A DNA stretch of 64,000 nt from an uncultured Treponema sp. (GCA_910584475.1 CAJUBD010000010.1:74529-138528), one strand, 5' to 3'; shown: positions 8,278 to 17,603, counted from the stretch's first letter. Notes: generated by a model from the letters alone, not told the origin. Translations and numbers: made by a program.

Positions 8278-9294
8278 CTAATTTTCAAACGCCGCGTCCA
8301 CTTTTTTCAGCCATTCATTTTTTTCGCTTTCTGAAAGGAACGAAGACTTGAAACTGTTCTTAATCAAAACCTTGATTTCATCGAGCGTAAAATTCAATTT
8401 CGTGTGCAACGCCCAAAATTCATCGAGCAATGTCGTCTTGAAAAATACAGGATCGTCCGTGCCCACCGTCACGAGCAAGCCTTTGTCGAAAAACGCGCGA
8501 ATCGGATGGTCTTCCATTTTTGCGACGATTTTTTTCGTGAACGTATTGCTTGTCGGACACACTTCAAGCGGAATTTGTTTTTCAGCCAAAAACGCCATCA
8601 ACTTTTCGTCTTGAATTGATGTGATCCCGTGTCCGATTCTTTCACTGTGCAAAATGTTTATCGCATCCCAAACCGATTCTGGTCCGACATCCTCGCCGGC
8701 GTGCGCCACGGCGTGAAAGCCTTCCGCGTGCGCCTTTTCAAAAACCGGGCCGAAATCCTTGCACGGACCTTTTTGCTCCGCGCCGCCCAAGCCGATTCCG
8801 AAAATGCATTCGGCAGGAAATTTTTTCATCATCTCGTAATTCGCCATCGCGTTTTCAAGCCCGAATGTGCGCGAAACGTCCATCATCAATTTTATCGTGA
8901 TGCCGCACTCGTCATGAATTTTTTTTATGTTGCGTGAAAAATTTTCCACCATCGCGCCGTAATCGAAACCTTTTTTTATGAACGCGCTTGGGGCGAAAAA
9001 CGCCTCGCAGTAAACGATGCCGTTTCCTTTCAAATATCGCGCGAAATCGTCGAACACATAGTCAAAGTCGCTCACTTCGATGAACAAATCCTGCACTTTC
9101 AAAAAAGCCTGAATGAATCCGTTCAAGTCATCGTAAGTGAAAAGCGCGTTCTGCTCGTCTGAAGTCATTTCCGTACCGAAACGTTTTTTCCAAAGCGCGC
9201 GAATCGAAGTCATCGTAATCACCGCCTCGATGTGAATGTGCAATTCAGCTTTCGGAACTCGCTGCAAAAATTGATAGAAATTTTCCTTTTCCAA
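8278..9294 (-). CDS. add: Adenosine deaminase family protein
   Basis: Purine salvage: hydrolytic deamination of adenosine (or adenine) in the cytoplasm. Shows the metal-binding HIH of ELHIHIEA near the N terminus, HAGED, SERIGHG, CPTSN and the catalytic TDDP motif, in the family order. The frame extends to an ATG at 9330, but GGAGG at 9301-9306 sits 7 nt before the TTG at 9294, so TTG is chosen (338 residues). Adenine deaminase-type specificity cannot be excluded from sequence alone. Confidence 0.88.
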   Translation of the reverse strand: MEKENFYQFLQRVPKAELHIHIEAVITMTSIRALWKKRFGTEMTSDEQNALFTYDDLNGFIQAFLKVQDLFIEVSDFDYVFDDFARYLKGNGIVYCEAFFAPSAFIKKGFDYGAMVENFSRNIKKIHDECGITIKLMMDVSRTFGLENAMANYEMMKKFPAECIFGIGLGGAEQKGPCKDFGPVFEKAHAEGFHAVAHAGEDVGPESVWDAINILHSERIGHGITSIQDEKLMAFLAEKQIPLEVCPTSNTFTKKIVAKMEDHPIRAFFDKGLLVTVGTDDPVFFKTTLLDEFWALHTKLNFTLDEIKVLIKNSFKSSFLSESEKNEWLKKVDAAFEN

Positions 9295-9377
9295 AATTTT
9301 TCCTCCAGAAAAAAAACAACATATCTTCAAATTTCATTATCGGCAAATTACGCGAAAGATTTGAGCGATGTCGCGAT

Positions 9378-11183
9378 CTAACAAAGCTGTTTTTCCAATT
9401 CGTCTACGATTTGCGAGAATTTGTCGAGCGCAGCCTGAACTGGCTCGACGCTTTCCATGTCAACGCCCGCCACTTTGAGCGACTCAATCGGATAACGCGA
9501 GCCTCCAGATTTCAAGAACGCAAAATAATCATCGCGCTCTTTTTTCCCGCCGGAGCAAACTCGTTCCGCCAAAGCCAACGCCGCGCTGATTCCCGTGGCA
9601 TATTTGTAAACATAGAACGCCGAATAAAAATGCGGAATGCGCAAACCTTCCATATCGCTCGTACTTTCAAAATGCATTTTTGGACCGAAATATTGTTCGA
9701 GCAATTCGCGGTAAGTTTTTCGCAAAATCGGCGCGGAAAGCGGAGTGCCATTTTCCACAAGTTCATGGCATTTCAATTCATATTCCGCGAACATCGTCTG
9801 TCGGTGAAGCGTCGCCAAAATGTCCGAAGCGCGCATCGCCAAAAGATAATTTTTCATCGCGGAATCTTTCGCGTTTTTCAGCAAGTGTCGGAAAACCAAT
9901 TCTTCGTTGAATGTGGAAGCAACCTCCGCCTCGAAAATTGTGTAGTTGTATTGCATAAACGGATTCGACTTCGCGCTGTAATAAGAATGCATCGAATGTC
10001 CGCCTTCGTGCGCAATCGTAAAAACATCGCGTATAATCGAATCTTTGTAATTGAGCAAAATATATGGGTAGCCCGTGTACGCGCCCGAAGAAAACGCGCC
10101 GCTTCGTTTGCCGCGATTTTCGTAGCGATCCACCCAGCCGCCTTTTAGTCCCGCGCAAAGTATGTCCGTGTATTCGCTTCCAAGAGGAGCGAGCGCGTCG
10201 CGACAAATTTCCACCGCCTCGTCGTAAGAAGTTTTAGTCTGAACGTCTTTTACAAGCGGAACGTAAACATCGTAATGCCGAAGTTCTTCCACTCCCAAAA
10301 CGCGCTTTCTAATAGAATAATATTTGTGAAGCGCAGGAAAATTCTTGTGAACAGTTTCAATTAAATTTCGATACACAGATTCCGGAACTTTGTTTCCGAA
10401 CAAAGCCGCGTCCAAACTTGACTTGTAGCCACGGGCGCGCGATTCGAAAATGTCTTGATTCACGCTGCCCGCATACAAATTCGCAAGCGTGTTTTGATGC
10501 TGCTCGAAAATGCCGTAGAATTGTTTGTAAGTTTTTTCGCGGACAGAGCGGTCGGGATTTTCCAAAAATTGAGTCCATGTCGTCTGCGTGAGCGGCATTT
10601 TTTTTCCGTTCACTTCAACGCTTCCAAACAAATTGTTCAAATCAACATTTTCCATCACATTGAAAGTTTTGTACGCCGTCAAAGCAGATTCGCCTTGAAG
10701 CGCTAGAATGCGTTCTTCTTTTTCGCTCAAAATGTGTTCGCGCGAACGAATCAATTTTTGAATGAAAATTTTATAGTCGCGAAAATCGTCACGTTCAAGC
10801 CAAACAGAAATTTTCTCTTGAGGAATCGCGGTCAATTCAGAATCAAAAAAGCTCAGTCGCGCCGAAGCCTTCGTGCTCGCCATATTCGCGCGGCCTTCCA
10901 TATCCGTGGCGCGCTCGTCGCCCTCATCCGCATTATGCATAAGACTCGCGTAGTTGTCAACAAGCTCAACATTTTTCCAAAGCGCTTCGTAAGCCTTTAG
11001 CGCGGCAAGCAAAGTTTCCGCGCGCTCATCGAGTCTGCCCTGAAATTGCGCTACAGTTTCCGCATCGTGTTCGATTTGCAAAAGCGCGTTTTCCCAATCG
11101 GCATCGCTTTTAAATAACGTGGTCAAATCCCATTTGTCACTTTCCGGAATTTCACTTCGCAAAGGAATTTTTTCATCTGCCAT
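9378..11183 (-). CDS. pepF: Oligoendopeptidase F, M3B metallopeptidase
   Basis: Cytoplasmic zinc peptidase that degrades short oligopeptides. 601 residues, the usual family length. The zinc-binding HEGGH lies at 392-396 in FTIAHEGGHSMHSYYS, with the third ligand Glu in the following FEAEVASTFNEE helix. The N-terminal helical PepF domain starts RSEIPESDKWDLTTLF. The gene stands alone, convergent to nothing and 83 nt upstream of the deaminase gene on the same strand, so the two may be co-transcribed. Confidence 0.95.
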   Translation of the reverse strand: MADEKIPLRSEIPESDKWDLTTLFKSDADWENALLQIEHDAETVAQFQGRLDERAETLLAALKAYEALWKNVELVDNYASLMHNADEGDERATDMEGRANMASTKASARLSFFDSELTAIPQEKISVWLERDDFRDYKIFIQKLIRSREHILSEKEERILALQGESALTAYKTFNVMENVDLNNLFGSVEVNGKKMPLTQTTWTQFLENPDRSVREKTYKQFYGIFEQHQNTLANLYAGSVNQDIFESRARGYKSSLDAALFGNKVPESVYRNLIETVHKNFPALHKYYSIRKRVLGVEELRHYDVYVPLVKDVQTKTSYDEAVEICRDALAPLGSEYTDILCAGLKGGWVDRYENRGKRSGAFSSGAYTGYPYILLNYKDSIIRDVFTIAHEGGHSMHSYYSAKSNPFMQYNYTIFEAEVASTFNEELVFRHLLKNAKDSAMKNYLLAMRASDILATLHRQTMFAEYELKCHELVENGTPLSAPILRKTYRELLEQYFGPKMHFESTSDMEGLRIPHFYSAFYVYKYATGISAALALAERVCSGGKKERDDYFAFLKSGGSRYPIESLKVAGVDMESVEPVQAALDKFSQIVDELEKQLC

Positions 11184-11543
11184 ATTTTATCAGCATAACA
11201 CATAGTGCAGAAAAGTTCAAGTCAAACATGATGTATGAGAAATTTCGCGATTGCCGGATTTGCATTTCTACGATTCTAGTTTTAATGATATTGAATTAAT
11301 TATAGCAACATCGCAATCCCAAACAGGCTGTATTTGGCAGGATCTAGAATTGGAAAATCACCGCAAACATCCTATCTGACTTATCGTATAAAAGAACTCA
11401 CCGCCAATTCCTTGTCAACACATTTCTTGACGGAACTGAACCTGCACCACTTCAACCGCCCGTGCGGACAAGGCGGTTGTTCCGATTAGCGACAAGAGTG
11501 CGCATACGGAATTTACTGTGATAAGGAAAATTAAATAAGGCTG

Positions 11544-11751
11544 ATGCTAGATTATTTATGTTTTCCAGTTTGGACATATTATGAAAGCGGCAGTATTATT
11601 GATAACGCCATATCTGATGAAATCTCCATGAATAAAAATGCTTTCTCTGTTGGAAGGATTGCAGGTCGATTTTGAAAAGTCGCATACAAACAATCCGCAA
11701 GAATTCAAATACGGCGGTTTTTCCTTTGATTCTGAAAAACATAAATTCTAA
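11544..11751 (+). pseudogene. Decayed small gene in a 570-bp gap
   Basis: Two overlapping short frames (11544-11675 starting MLDYLCFPVWTYYE, and 11638-11751 ending FSFDSEKHKF) read like one small protein broken by a frameshift. No family is recognised. The rest of 11184-11756 holds no clear gene, only a CAACCGCC/GGCGGTTG inverted repeat near 11454-11480. Confidence 0.3.
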
Positions 11752-11756
11752 GAAAT

Positions 11757-12344
11757 TTATTTCATGTCATCGCCAAGAGACGTAGCAGTATCATTCGCAA
11801 AAATTCGGCGGAAACAAAATCGCACGAACGGCTGGATGAAATACATTTGCGTGAAAAATGCGAACGGAAAATTGAAGATGACGAGTTTCGCCCAATGCGC
11901 GAGAAAAGTAAAAATCGTCAGTTTTTCCCACGCATAAGGAAAATACAAGAACGCCGCCAAAAAACTCATCGCCGGACACATAATGCCGACCGTCGCATTT
12001 ATGACGACCGATTCGAAAATCACGGGATGAGTTTTCTGCGGATCGAATTTGCGGCACGCCAACTTAAACGAAAGCGGACTTCCCACAGTGCATTCAAGTA
12101 GATATGCGAGCGCGAATTCAATTCCGACAATCGCCCAAATCGGAAGCGATCGCCCGAAAACTGGAACGCCGCCAAGTGAGTTTATCGCTTCGATGACGCT
12201 GTTTGTTTGTACGCCAATTGCGCCCGCGCTTGCAATAAACGCCGCGCCGTTTAAAATGTAAAGGCTGTAAAAAACGAAAGCATGGACGGTTATCAAAACC
12301 GTGATGAATGCGAAAACCATTCGCTGAAATTGATTTTTAGGCAT
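11757..12344 (-). CDS. DUF2798 family membrane protein
   Basis: 195 residues with about four membrane helices in two repeated halves. Each half resembles the DUF2798 unit, beginning FQRMVFAFITVLITVHAFVFY and, less clearly, the ESVVINATVGIMCPAMSFLAAFLYF half. The function of the family is not established. GAGG precedes the ATG by 7 nt. Confidence 0.7.
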   Translation of the reverse strand: MPKNQFQRMVFAFITVLITVHAFVFYSLYILNGAAFIASAGAIGVQTNSVIEAINSLGGVPVFGRSLPIWAIVGIEFALAYLLECTVGSPLSFKLACRKFDPQKTHPVIFESVVINATVGIMCPAMSFLAAFLYFPYAWEKLTIFTFLAHWAKLVIFNFPFAFFTQMYFIQPFVRFCFRRIFANDTATSLGDDMK

Positions 12345-12536
12345 TTTTTTCCTCGCTTGAAATTTTTCAAAATTAAAATTCTGTAATCAGATTTACAGCG
12401 CGCGAGGATTTTCGGCGCAAACATGTGTCGCTTTTAATGTTAAATAGTATGTTTTAAATTTACGAGTTTTCGCAGAAAACTCGTAATTAAAGTTGGCACA
12501 ATATTCTTACGTCAACTTTAAACATCTTTTTATTCT

Positions 12537-12676
12537 CAATGCTTTTGGAAATTTCAATTTCTGAAAACATTGAAAACACGATTTTGCAACAAAGTGAAAA
12601 ATCGTTAACAAGCCAAAGGCTTACGACTGAATAAACGAGTTTTTGGTAAGGTGCTCCGCACCGACAAAACTCGAAG
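12537..12676. repeat. Composite intergenic repeat, copy 2
   Basis: Collinear with copy 1 at 3491: imperfect palindrome (12537-12573), ATTTTGCAACAAAGTG block, AACAAGCC/GGCTT block, CGAGTTTT/AAAACTCG arms, then a GC-rich hairpin. A CGAGTTTT/AAAACTCG hairpin also lies near 12459. No gene is seen in 12345-12727. Confidence 0.6.
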
Positions 12677-12711
12677 TAAAAATTGCCGCTGAAATGTCGC
12701 GGCAATTTTTA
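12677..12711 (-). terminator. Terminator of groEL (palindromic repeat family)
   Basis: TAAAAATTGCCGC and GCGGCAATTTTTA form a 13-bp stem with a 9-nt loop, 17 nt after the groEL stop on the minus strand. T runs flank both sides. Confidence 0.7.
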
Positions 12712-12727
12712 CCATCCGCAATTTTTT

Positions 12728-14350
12728 TTAATATCCCATTTCAGGATTCGGCATCGGCGCGGCGGGCTTCGGCTCGGGAATATCCGTTATGGCGCATTCC
12801 GTTGTGAGCATCGTTCCGGCGATTGACGCGGCATTCTGCAAAGCGCAACAAGTAACTTTTGCAGGGTCGATGATTCCCGCTTCGAGCATATTCACCCATT
12901 CGCCAGTGTAGGCGTTGTAGCCAATGCCCTTCTTTTCGTTTTTGGCGCGGTCGGCCACCACCGCTCCGTCCACTCCAGCATTGTCCGCGATTTGGCGAAT
13001 CGGCTCTTCAAGCGCGCGTTTGACGATTTTATAGCCAACTTTTTCATCCTCGGTCAAATTTGAAGGAATGTTCTCCAAAACTCTTGAAGCGTCAACGAGC
13101 GCGAGTCCGCCGCCAGAAACTATGCCTTCTTCAAGCGCGGCTCGTGTCGCGGCAATCGTGTCTTCCACGCGGAATTTCTTTTCCTTCATTTCAGTTTCAG
13201 TGGTCGCACCGACATTGATTACGGCAACTCCGCCAGCAAGTTTGGCGAGACGTTTTTGCAACTGCTCCTTGTCATAAGAAGATGTCGTTTTTTCGATTTG
13301 GCTCTTGATTTCGCTGACGCGTTCGCTGATGGCCTTTTTCGTGCCCGCTCCGCCGACAATCGTCGTATTGTCTTTGTCAATTTTAATCGACTTCGCCTTT
13401 CCGAGCATTGAAACATCGGCATTTTCAAGTTTGATTCCGACTTCTTCTGAAATCACCTGTCCGCCCGTGAGAATCGCGATGTCCTGCAACATATCCTTTC
13501 GGCGATCGCCAAATCCCGGAGCCTTCACCGCGCACACTTTGATTGTTCCGCGAATAGAGTTAAGGACGAGCGTAGTCAAAGCCTCGCCGTCAACATCTTC
13601 GGCAATGATTACGAGCGAGCGGCCTTCGTTCACGACTTTTTCCAAAATCGGCATCAAGTCCTTCATCGTGGAAATTTTCTTGTCGTGGATGAGAATGTAC
13701 GGCTCTTCAAAATTGGATTCCATGCGCTCGCGATCATTCACAAAGTAAGAAGAAACATATCCGCGATCGAACTGCATTCCTTCCACAGTGTCAACGGTCG
13801 TTTCCATATTCTTGGATTCTTCCACGGTAATTACGCCGTCTTTGCCGACTTTTTCAATCGCATCGGCGAGCATCTTTCCAATCTCCGCGTCATTGTTGGC
13901 GGAAATCGTGGCGATGTGGGTGATGTCATCCGCGCCTTTTACCGGCTTGGAGTTCTTTTTGATTTCCTCAATTGTGGCCTTGACGGCTTTGTCCATTCCG
14001 CGTTTGAGTTCAATCGGAGTCATTCCTGCCGCGACAGATTTCAATCCCTCGCGGACAAGCGCATACGCCAAAACAGTAGCGGTCGTCGTGCCATCGCCGG
14101 CATCGTCATTCGTCTTGGAAGCCACTTCGCGAACGAATTGTGCGCCCATATTTTCATAAGGATCGGCAAGCTCAATTTCCTTCGCGACGGAAACTCCGTC
14201 CTTTGTAATTGTGGGCGAGCCGTATTTTTTGTCGAGCATGACCATGCGTCCGCAAGGTCCAAGCGTAACTTTTACCGCCTCGGCAATTTGCTCCGCGCCA
14301 GAAAGCAACTTCCTGCGCGCATCTTCACTGAACAATAATTGTTTTGCCAT
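12728..14350 (-). CDS. groEL: Chaperonin GroEL (Hsp60)
   Basis: Cytoplasmic 14-mer folding chamber. 540 residues with the canonical start MAKQLLFSEDARRKLL, GDGTTTATVLAY and the ADNAGVDGAVV region. Two normally constant positions in the nucleotide-binding loop differ: the usual LGPKGRN reads LGPCGRM (C33, M36). The usual GGM-rich tail is replaced by EPKPAAPMPNPEMGY. No groES is adjacent. AGGAG precedes the ATG and the arm of a long hairpin ends 2 nt before it. No CIRCE element was seen. Confidence 0.97.
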   Translation of the reverse strand: MAKQLLFSEDARRKLLSGAEQIAEAVKVTLGPCGRMVMLDKKYGSPTITKDGVSVAKEIELADPYENMGAQFVREVASKTNDDAGDGTTTATVLAYALVREGLKSVAAGMTPIELKRGMDKAVKATIEEIKKNSKPVKGADDITHIATISANNDAEIGKMLADAIEKVGKDGVITVEESKNMETTVDTVEGMQFDRGYVSSYFVNDRERMESNFEEPYILIHDKKISTMKDLMPILEKVVNEGRSLVIIAEDVDGEALTTLVLNSIRGTIKVCAVKAPGFGDRRKDMLQDIAILTGGQVISEEVGIKLENADVSMLGKAKSIKIDKDNTTIVGGAGTKKAISERVSEIKSQIEKTTSSYDKEQLQKRLAKLAGGVAVINVGATTETEMKEKKFRVEDTIAATRAALEEGIVSGGGLALVDASRVLENIPSNLTEDEKVGYKIVKRALEEPIRQIADNAGVDGAVVADRAKNEKKGIGYNAYTGEWVNMLEAGIIDPAKVTCCALQNAASIAGTMLTTECAITDIPEPKPAAPMPNPEMGY

Positions 14351-14363
14351 TTTTTTCTCCTAT

Positions 14364-14406
14364 AAAAATAAATTCTCGAAATTTCGATTTTCGAGAATTT
14401 ATTTTT
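14364..14406 (-). promoter_or_regulatory. Leader hairpin abutting the groEL Shine-Dalgarno
   Basis: Arms 14364-14379 and 14391-14406 form a 16-bp AT-rich stem in the groEL leader and end about 2 nt before the AGGAG. It could stabilise the mRNA end or act as a temperature-sensitive element; neither is shown. Confidence 0.5.
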
Positions 14407-14462
14407 ACCGTGCGCGAAAGCGCACAAGTATTATGATTTAAGTTTGCGACGCAAACTTTTGG

Positions 14463-14497
14463 TGAAAGTTGCCGCATAGATGGCGCGGCAACTTTCA
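14463..14497. repeat. Palindromic repeat between the groEL leader and the ATPase gene
   Basis: TGAAAGTTGCCGC pairs with GCGGCAACTTTCA around a 9-nt loop. Same family as 8217 and 12677. Confidence 0.6.
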
Positions 14498-14672
14498 TAC
14501 TTTCTCCTAAATTTAAGTTGATGCCGACACAAACTTTGCATTCGTCATCAAGACTTTGATTTATTTTTTAAGAAAATTACTTTTCTATAAATATAAAGAT
14601 AATAAAAAAACGCGAATTCGGCAAGAGCTTATTTTAAAAAAAATTAAAAAAACTCGCGCATGGAAAAATTTC

Positions 14673-14820
14673 TTATTTTTGAAAAAAACTGGTACTAAAC
14701 ATGCTTGCTTTTCCAAGCAAAAGTCCTGGCACAAAAATGTCTTTTTCCACTTCGTCCCAATGGATTCCAATACCGTCGCCACTCAAAACATAATTATTTA
14801 ACTGCGCTTCGCTACAAAAT
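14673..14820 (-). pseudogene. Remnant of a DUF2442 gene
   Basis: On the minus strand the frame ending at 14673 reads NYVLSGDGIGIHWDEVEKDI, then FVPGLLLGKA. This matches the C-terminal core of DUF2442 proteins, which are often found beside DUF4160 partners. The N-terminal half and any start are missing, and intergenic repeat DNA begins where it should be. No partner gene is present. Confidence 0.45.
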
Positions 14821-14824
14821 CGCG

Positions 14825-14914
14825 TTTTCAGCAATTTTCGAATCTTAATACTCGCTAATTGCTGAAAATTAAGGAATGTTTAAAATCCGCGCTGAAATGG
14901 CGCGCGGATTTTAA
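14825..14914 (+). repeat. Orphan hairpin/Shine-Dalgarno cassette with a 12-codon micro-ORF
   Basis: TTTTCAGCAATT (14825-14836) pairs with AATTGCTGAAAA (14857-14868), followed by TTAAGGA and an ATG at 14876. Near-identical cassettes precede the AraC and DUF3021 genes. The ATG opens MFKIRAEMARGF and stops at 14914 inside a palindrome (AAAATCCGCGC/GCGCGGATTTT). No gene follows. Confidence 0.45.
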
Positions 14915-15052
14915 TCTCGAGTTTTGTTCCAAAACTCCCCTATTGACTGCAACTTCTTATTTCATTGCGAAGTTGCATTTTCAAATAGCGAAAAAGTTGA
15001 AACTTATTCGCTATTTAAAAACTTATGGAATGTTTCATTTGGCTTTAATTTG

Positions 15053-16339
15053 TTAGTTCTTCTCGGCACAAAGCAATCCCCTCAAAGCGTTGATGTCTAT
15101 GTTTGGCAATGCTCCGAATTTGTCCGCCTTGTAAAGTTTTTTTCTTGAAACTTCCTTTCGGATCCCTGTGTAATCGGATATGGAACTGTATTTGCTTGAA
15201 CCGTCGCCTGCCCTGTTGCAAAACCAAATTTCATCATCACGAAGCAAACCGGAGTCGAGCAATTCTTGATTATGCGTCGTAAAAAGCATTTGAGAATCTG
15301 AAGAGCATTCTAGAAAAAGTTGAATGAACATTTCCAAAAGTTCTTGGTGCAAAGAAGATTCCAACTCATCTATAAAACAAACATTGGGCTTTTGAGTTAT
15401 CTCAATCAATGGCACGGCAAGATCCATAATTCTTTGTGTTCCAGCCGATTCAAGAAAAAATGGAAGTTCATAATCAGTTTCATAATGATGAACAAAACTG
15501 ATCTTTCGATTCACAGGACGCTCACCTCTCATTACGATTTCCCGCTGTATTTCTAACGGGTAACGGGCAAGAAAGGTATCGGGCATTTCTTCCTTTTTGA
15601 TTTTTATTTCCGAGATATTCCCAAAATCGGAAAAAGAGAGCAGGCTTATCACTTTATTTTTTAAGTCAGAATCTTCTTCCATTCTTTGGGCAATATATGT
15701 GGAATAAGAATGCTTTGAAAAATTCAAAAGCCCAATATATCGATTTTTAAAATGATTGTAGATAAAAAAGAAAATTGGATGCCGTGCCTGCGCCCCTGCC
15801 GAAACAAGAGAACAGTTGTCGCGCGTCATACTTTCGATTATTTTTTTTGCGCCAGTAACATCTGTCCCCCATTTGACGGGAAGTCCTTTTTTTCTGTCAA
15901 AGATAAGTTTGCGTTGTCCTTTGGGGGAGTAAAAAAGAGACTCTTCAAGAACGCTTGTTTTATTCAGCTTCAATTTGTATTCGTAACGAATGATACCAAT
16001 TTTCTTTTCAAAGTCTTCCGCATAAAAAATGACTTCAAATTCCCCTGGCTCATTTTGAGTCTCCACATCGAACATAAAAGGAATAAAATGCATATTCTCA
16101 GTCGGTTGGAGCCTGGCAAAAGATTCAATCATTATCGCGACATAATAATCAAATGCCTCAGCCATTTTTGTTTTTCCCGAGGCGTTCGCACCGTACAAAC
16201 AGGCGAGCTTCAAGAACTGCTTTCCTCCATAGTCAATAAAATGCGTTTCATCGTTTGCAGAATCGCCTGTCGCTTCAAAACTGATGGTTTGCTTCTCTTT
16301 GATTGAATATGTATTTGTGATTGAAAATTCTAAAATCAT
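15053..16339 (-). CDS. AAA ATPase of the RloA/AbiLi-OLD type
   Basis: ABC/SMC-fold ATPase of 428 residues. Walker A GANASGKT (50-57); the signature region ESAGTQRIM; Walker B CFIDELESSLH (D324/E325); switch His in TTHNQELL. Proteins of this class act in abortive infection and usually work with a nuclease or RloB-type partner. No partner is adjacent here: downstream on this strand lie only repeats and the DUF2442 remnant. It may be a solitary system, a fragment of a larger one, or unrelated to defence. It marks the left edge of the defence island. Confidence 0.8.
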   Translation of the reverse strand: MILEFSITNTYSIKEKQTISFEATGDSANDETHFIDYGGKQFLKLACLYGANASGKTKMAEAFDYYVAIMIESFARLQPTENMHFIPFMFDVETQNEPGEFEVIFYAEDFEKKIGIIRYEYKLKLNKTSVLEESLFYSPKGQRKLIFDRKKGLPVKWGTDVTGAKKIIESMTRDNCSLVSAGAQARHPIFFFIYNHFKNRYIGLLNFSKHSYSTYIAQRMEEDSDLKNKVISLLSFSDFGNISEIKIKKEEMPDTFLARYPLEIQREIVMRGERPVNRKISFVHHYETDYELPFFLESAGTQRIMDLAVPLIEITQKPNVCFIDELESSLHQELLEMFIQLFLECSSDSQMLFTTHNQELLDSGLLRDDEIWFCNRAGDGSSKYSSISDYTGIRKEVSRKKLYKADKFGALPNIDINALRGLLCAEKN

Positions 16340-16447
16340 TGTTTGTCCTTGGTAAAAATATACTCAATTTTAGATTTTTTGTCTAGAATTGATGGGGAAT
16401 TTACAATAAGATGGGAATATAGACAAATATTCCGTAAAAAAGTAGTA

Positions 16448-16475
16448 TTGACAAAAGATGTTTGTATTATATATT
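16448..16475 (+). promoter_or_regulatory. Promoter of the DUF5677 gene
   Basis: TTGACA at 16448-16453, 16-nt spacer, TATATT at 16470-16475. It lies about 50 nt before the ATG, with AGGA as Shine-Dalgarno. Confidence 0.6.
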
Positions 16476-16528
16476 CTATCAATTATAAACAGGGAAAATT
16501 TTTAGAGTTTTAAATTTAGGATAAAAAT

Positions 16529-17563
16529 ATGCTTGAATCACCAGAAATATATAACCAATTGGATGAAGTAATCAGAAAACAAGTTTTGATGGATGTGGCA
16601 AAAGGATTGCTTCCCGACCTTTCAAAATTATATGGCAATCAATTAGAAAAAATGCAAAGACAACGAATTTTAGGCACAGTAAAAAAGTTTGTCAATGACT
16701 GTCCGATAAACGGAGATTTTTCTAAACTTGAAAACCAACTAAAAGATTATACTAAGCAATATTTAGAAAAGAATTACAATTACTATGAACCAAAAACAAT
16801 TACAAACATAGTTGATAGCCATATGCAAAATGAAATATTAAATCTTGTTGAAAATATTCCTTTGTGTTCTTTTGTTGCGTACATTGAATTGCTTAATCTT
16901 TTGTACTTTTATATTCAAGAGAATTACATTCGAAAATCTTCGTCCAATAAAATTTTGCTTATTCATAATTTTGTTGAATACTCGCTGGAGTTACTGAATG
17001 GAATTGAGTCTATGCTGCTCAGCAAAAATATAAATCCCGCGCTTGTAATTTATCGTACTTTTTATGAGAACTATATTGTATTTGCATTTTTACAAAAACA
17101 TCCTGAATTGCAACAGGCATTCATTGATCATAAAACAATTACCGAATGTATGCTGCAAATTGAAAATGCTAATATAAAAAAAGAATATGATGAAATATTG
17201 GAAAGATATGGTGAGGATTTTTCTGAAAACTATGGCTGGACAAAACGAGTGATTGCAAGAAAACAGGACAGAACTTTGAAAAAATTGTATGAAGAAAGTG
17301 GACTTGGAGAGGATTTTGAACGATTTTATAAACTGGCGTGCAAGTATACACATTCGACAGCATTTTCTTTGCTGGCAAGAGCAGATTTTGATGACATTAA
17401 AAATCTATTATGTGGCATTGGCGAAATAGTTAAGAAAGAACTTGACGTTGTTTTTTCACTCTTAAAATTCACAAACCAAAAGGAAAAGAAATTGCTTGGT
17501 CAGTGGCTTTGCGTTATCAGTGAAAAATTTAAAGAGGTGTTTGCGGCTTGGACCTTGAAATAG
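16529..17563 (+). CDS. DUF5677 family protein
   Basis: 344 residues, mostly alpha-helical, no signal peptide. The central block NPALVIYRTFYENYIVFAFL with following HKTITECM and a later KYTHSTAF resembles DUF5677, a family of unknown function often seen near defence genes. Very AT-rich, like the next two genes and unlike the flanking chromosome. It could belong with the methyltransferase and GHKL-TIR genes, from which it is separated by 167 nt and a separate promoter. Confidence 0.6.
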   Translation: MLESPEIYNQLDEVIRKQVLMDVAKGLLPDLSKLYGNQLEKMQRQRILGTVKKFVNDCPINGDFSKLENQLKDYTKQYLEKNYNYYEPKTITNIVDSHMQNEILNLVENIPLCSFVAYIELLNLLYFYIQENYIRKSSSNKILLIHNFVEYSLELLNGIESMLLSKNINPALVIYRTFYENYIVFAFLQKHPELQQAFIDHKTITECMLQIENANIKKEYDEILERYGEDFSENYGWTKRVIARKQDRTLKKLYEESGLGEDFERFYKLACKYTHSTAFSLLARADFDDIKNLLCGIGEIVKKELDVVFSLLKFTNQKEKKLLGQWLCVISEKFKEVFAAWTLK

Positions 17564-17603
17564 CAGTGATATAAATTTTTGAATGAATTTTTCTTCAAAA
17601 TTG

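Noticed and set aside
11400..11540. Hydrophobic minus-strand frame (about 35 codons)
   Set aside because: No start, no Shine-Dalgarno and no family; a chance frame is as likely as a remnant.
14350..14450. CIRCE (HrcA) operator before groEL
   Set aside because: The hairpin there does not match the TTAGCACTC/GAGTGCTAA consensus.
14556..14801. 81-codon Lys-rich frame in the groEL-ATPase gap
   Set aside because: Low-complexity A-rich DNA; the DUF2442 remnant on the opposite strand explains part of it.
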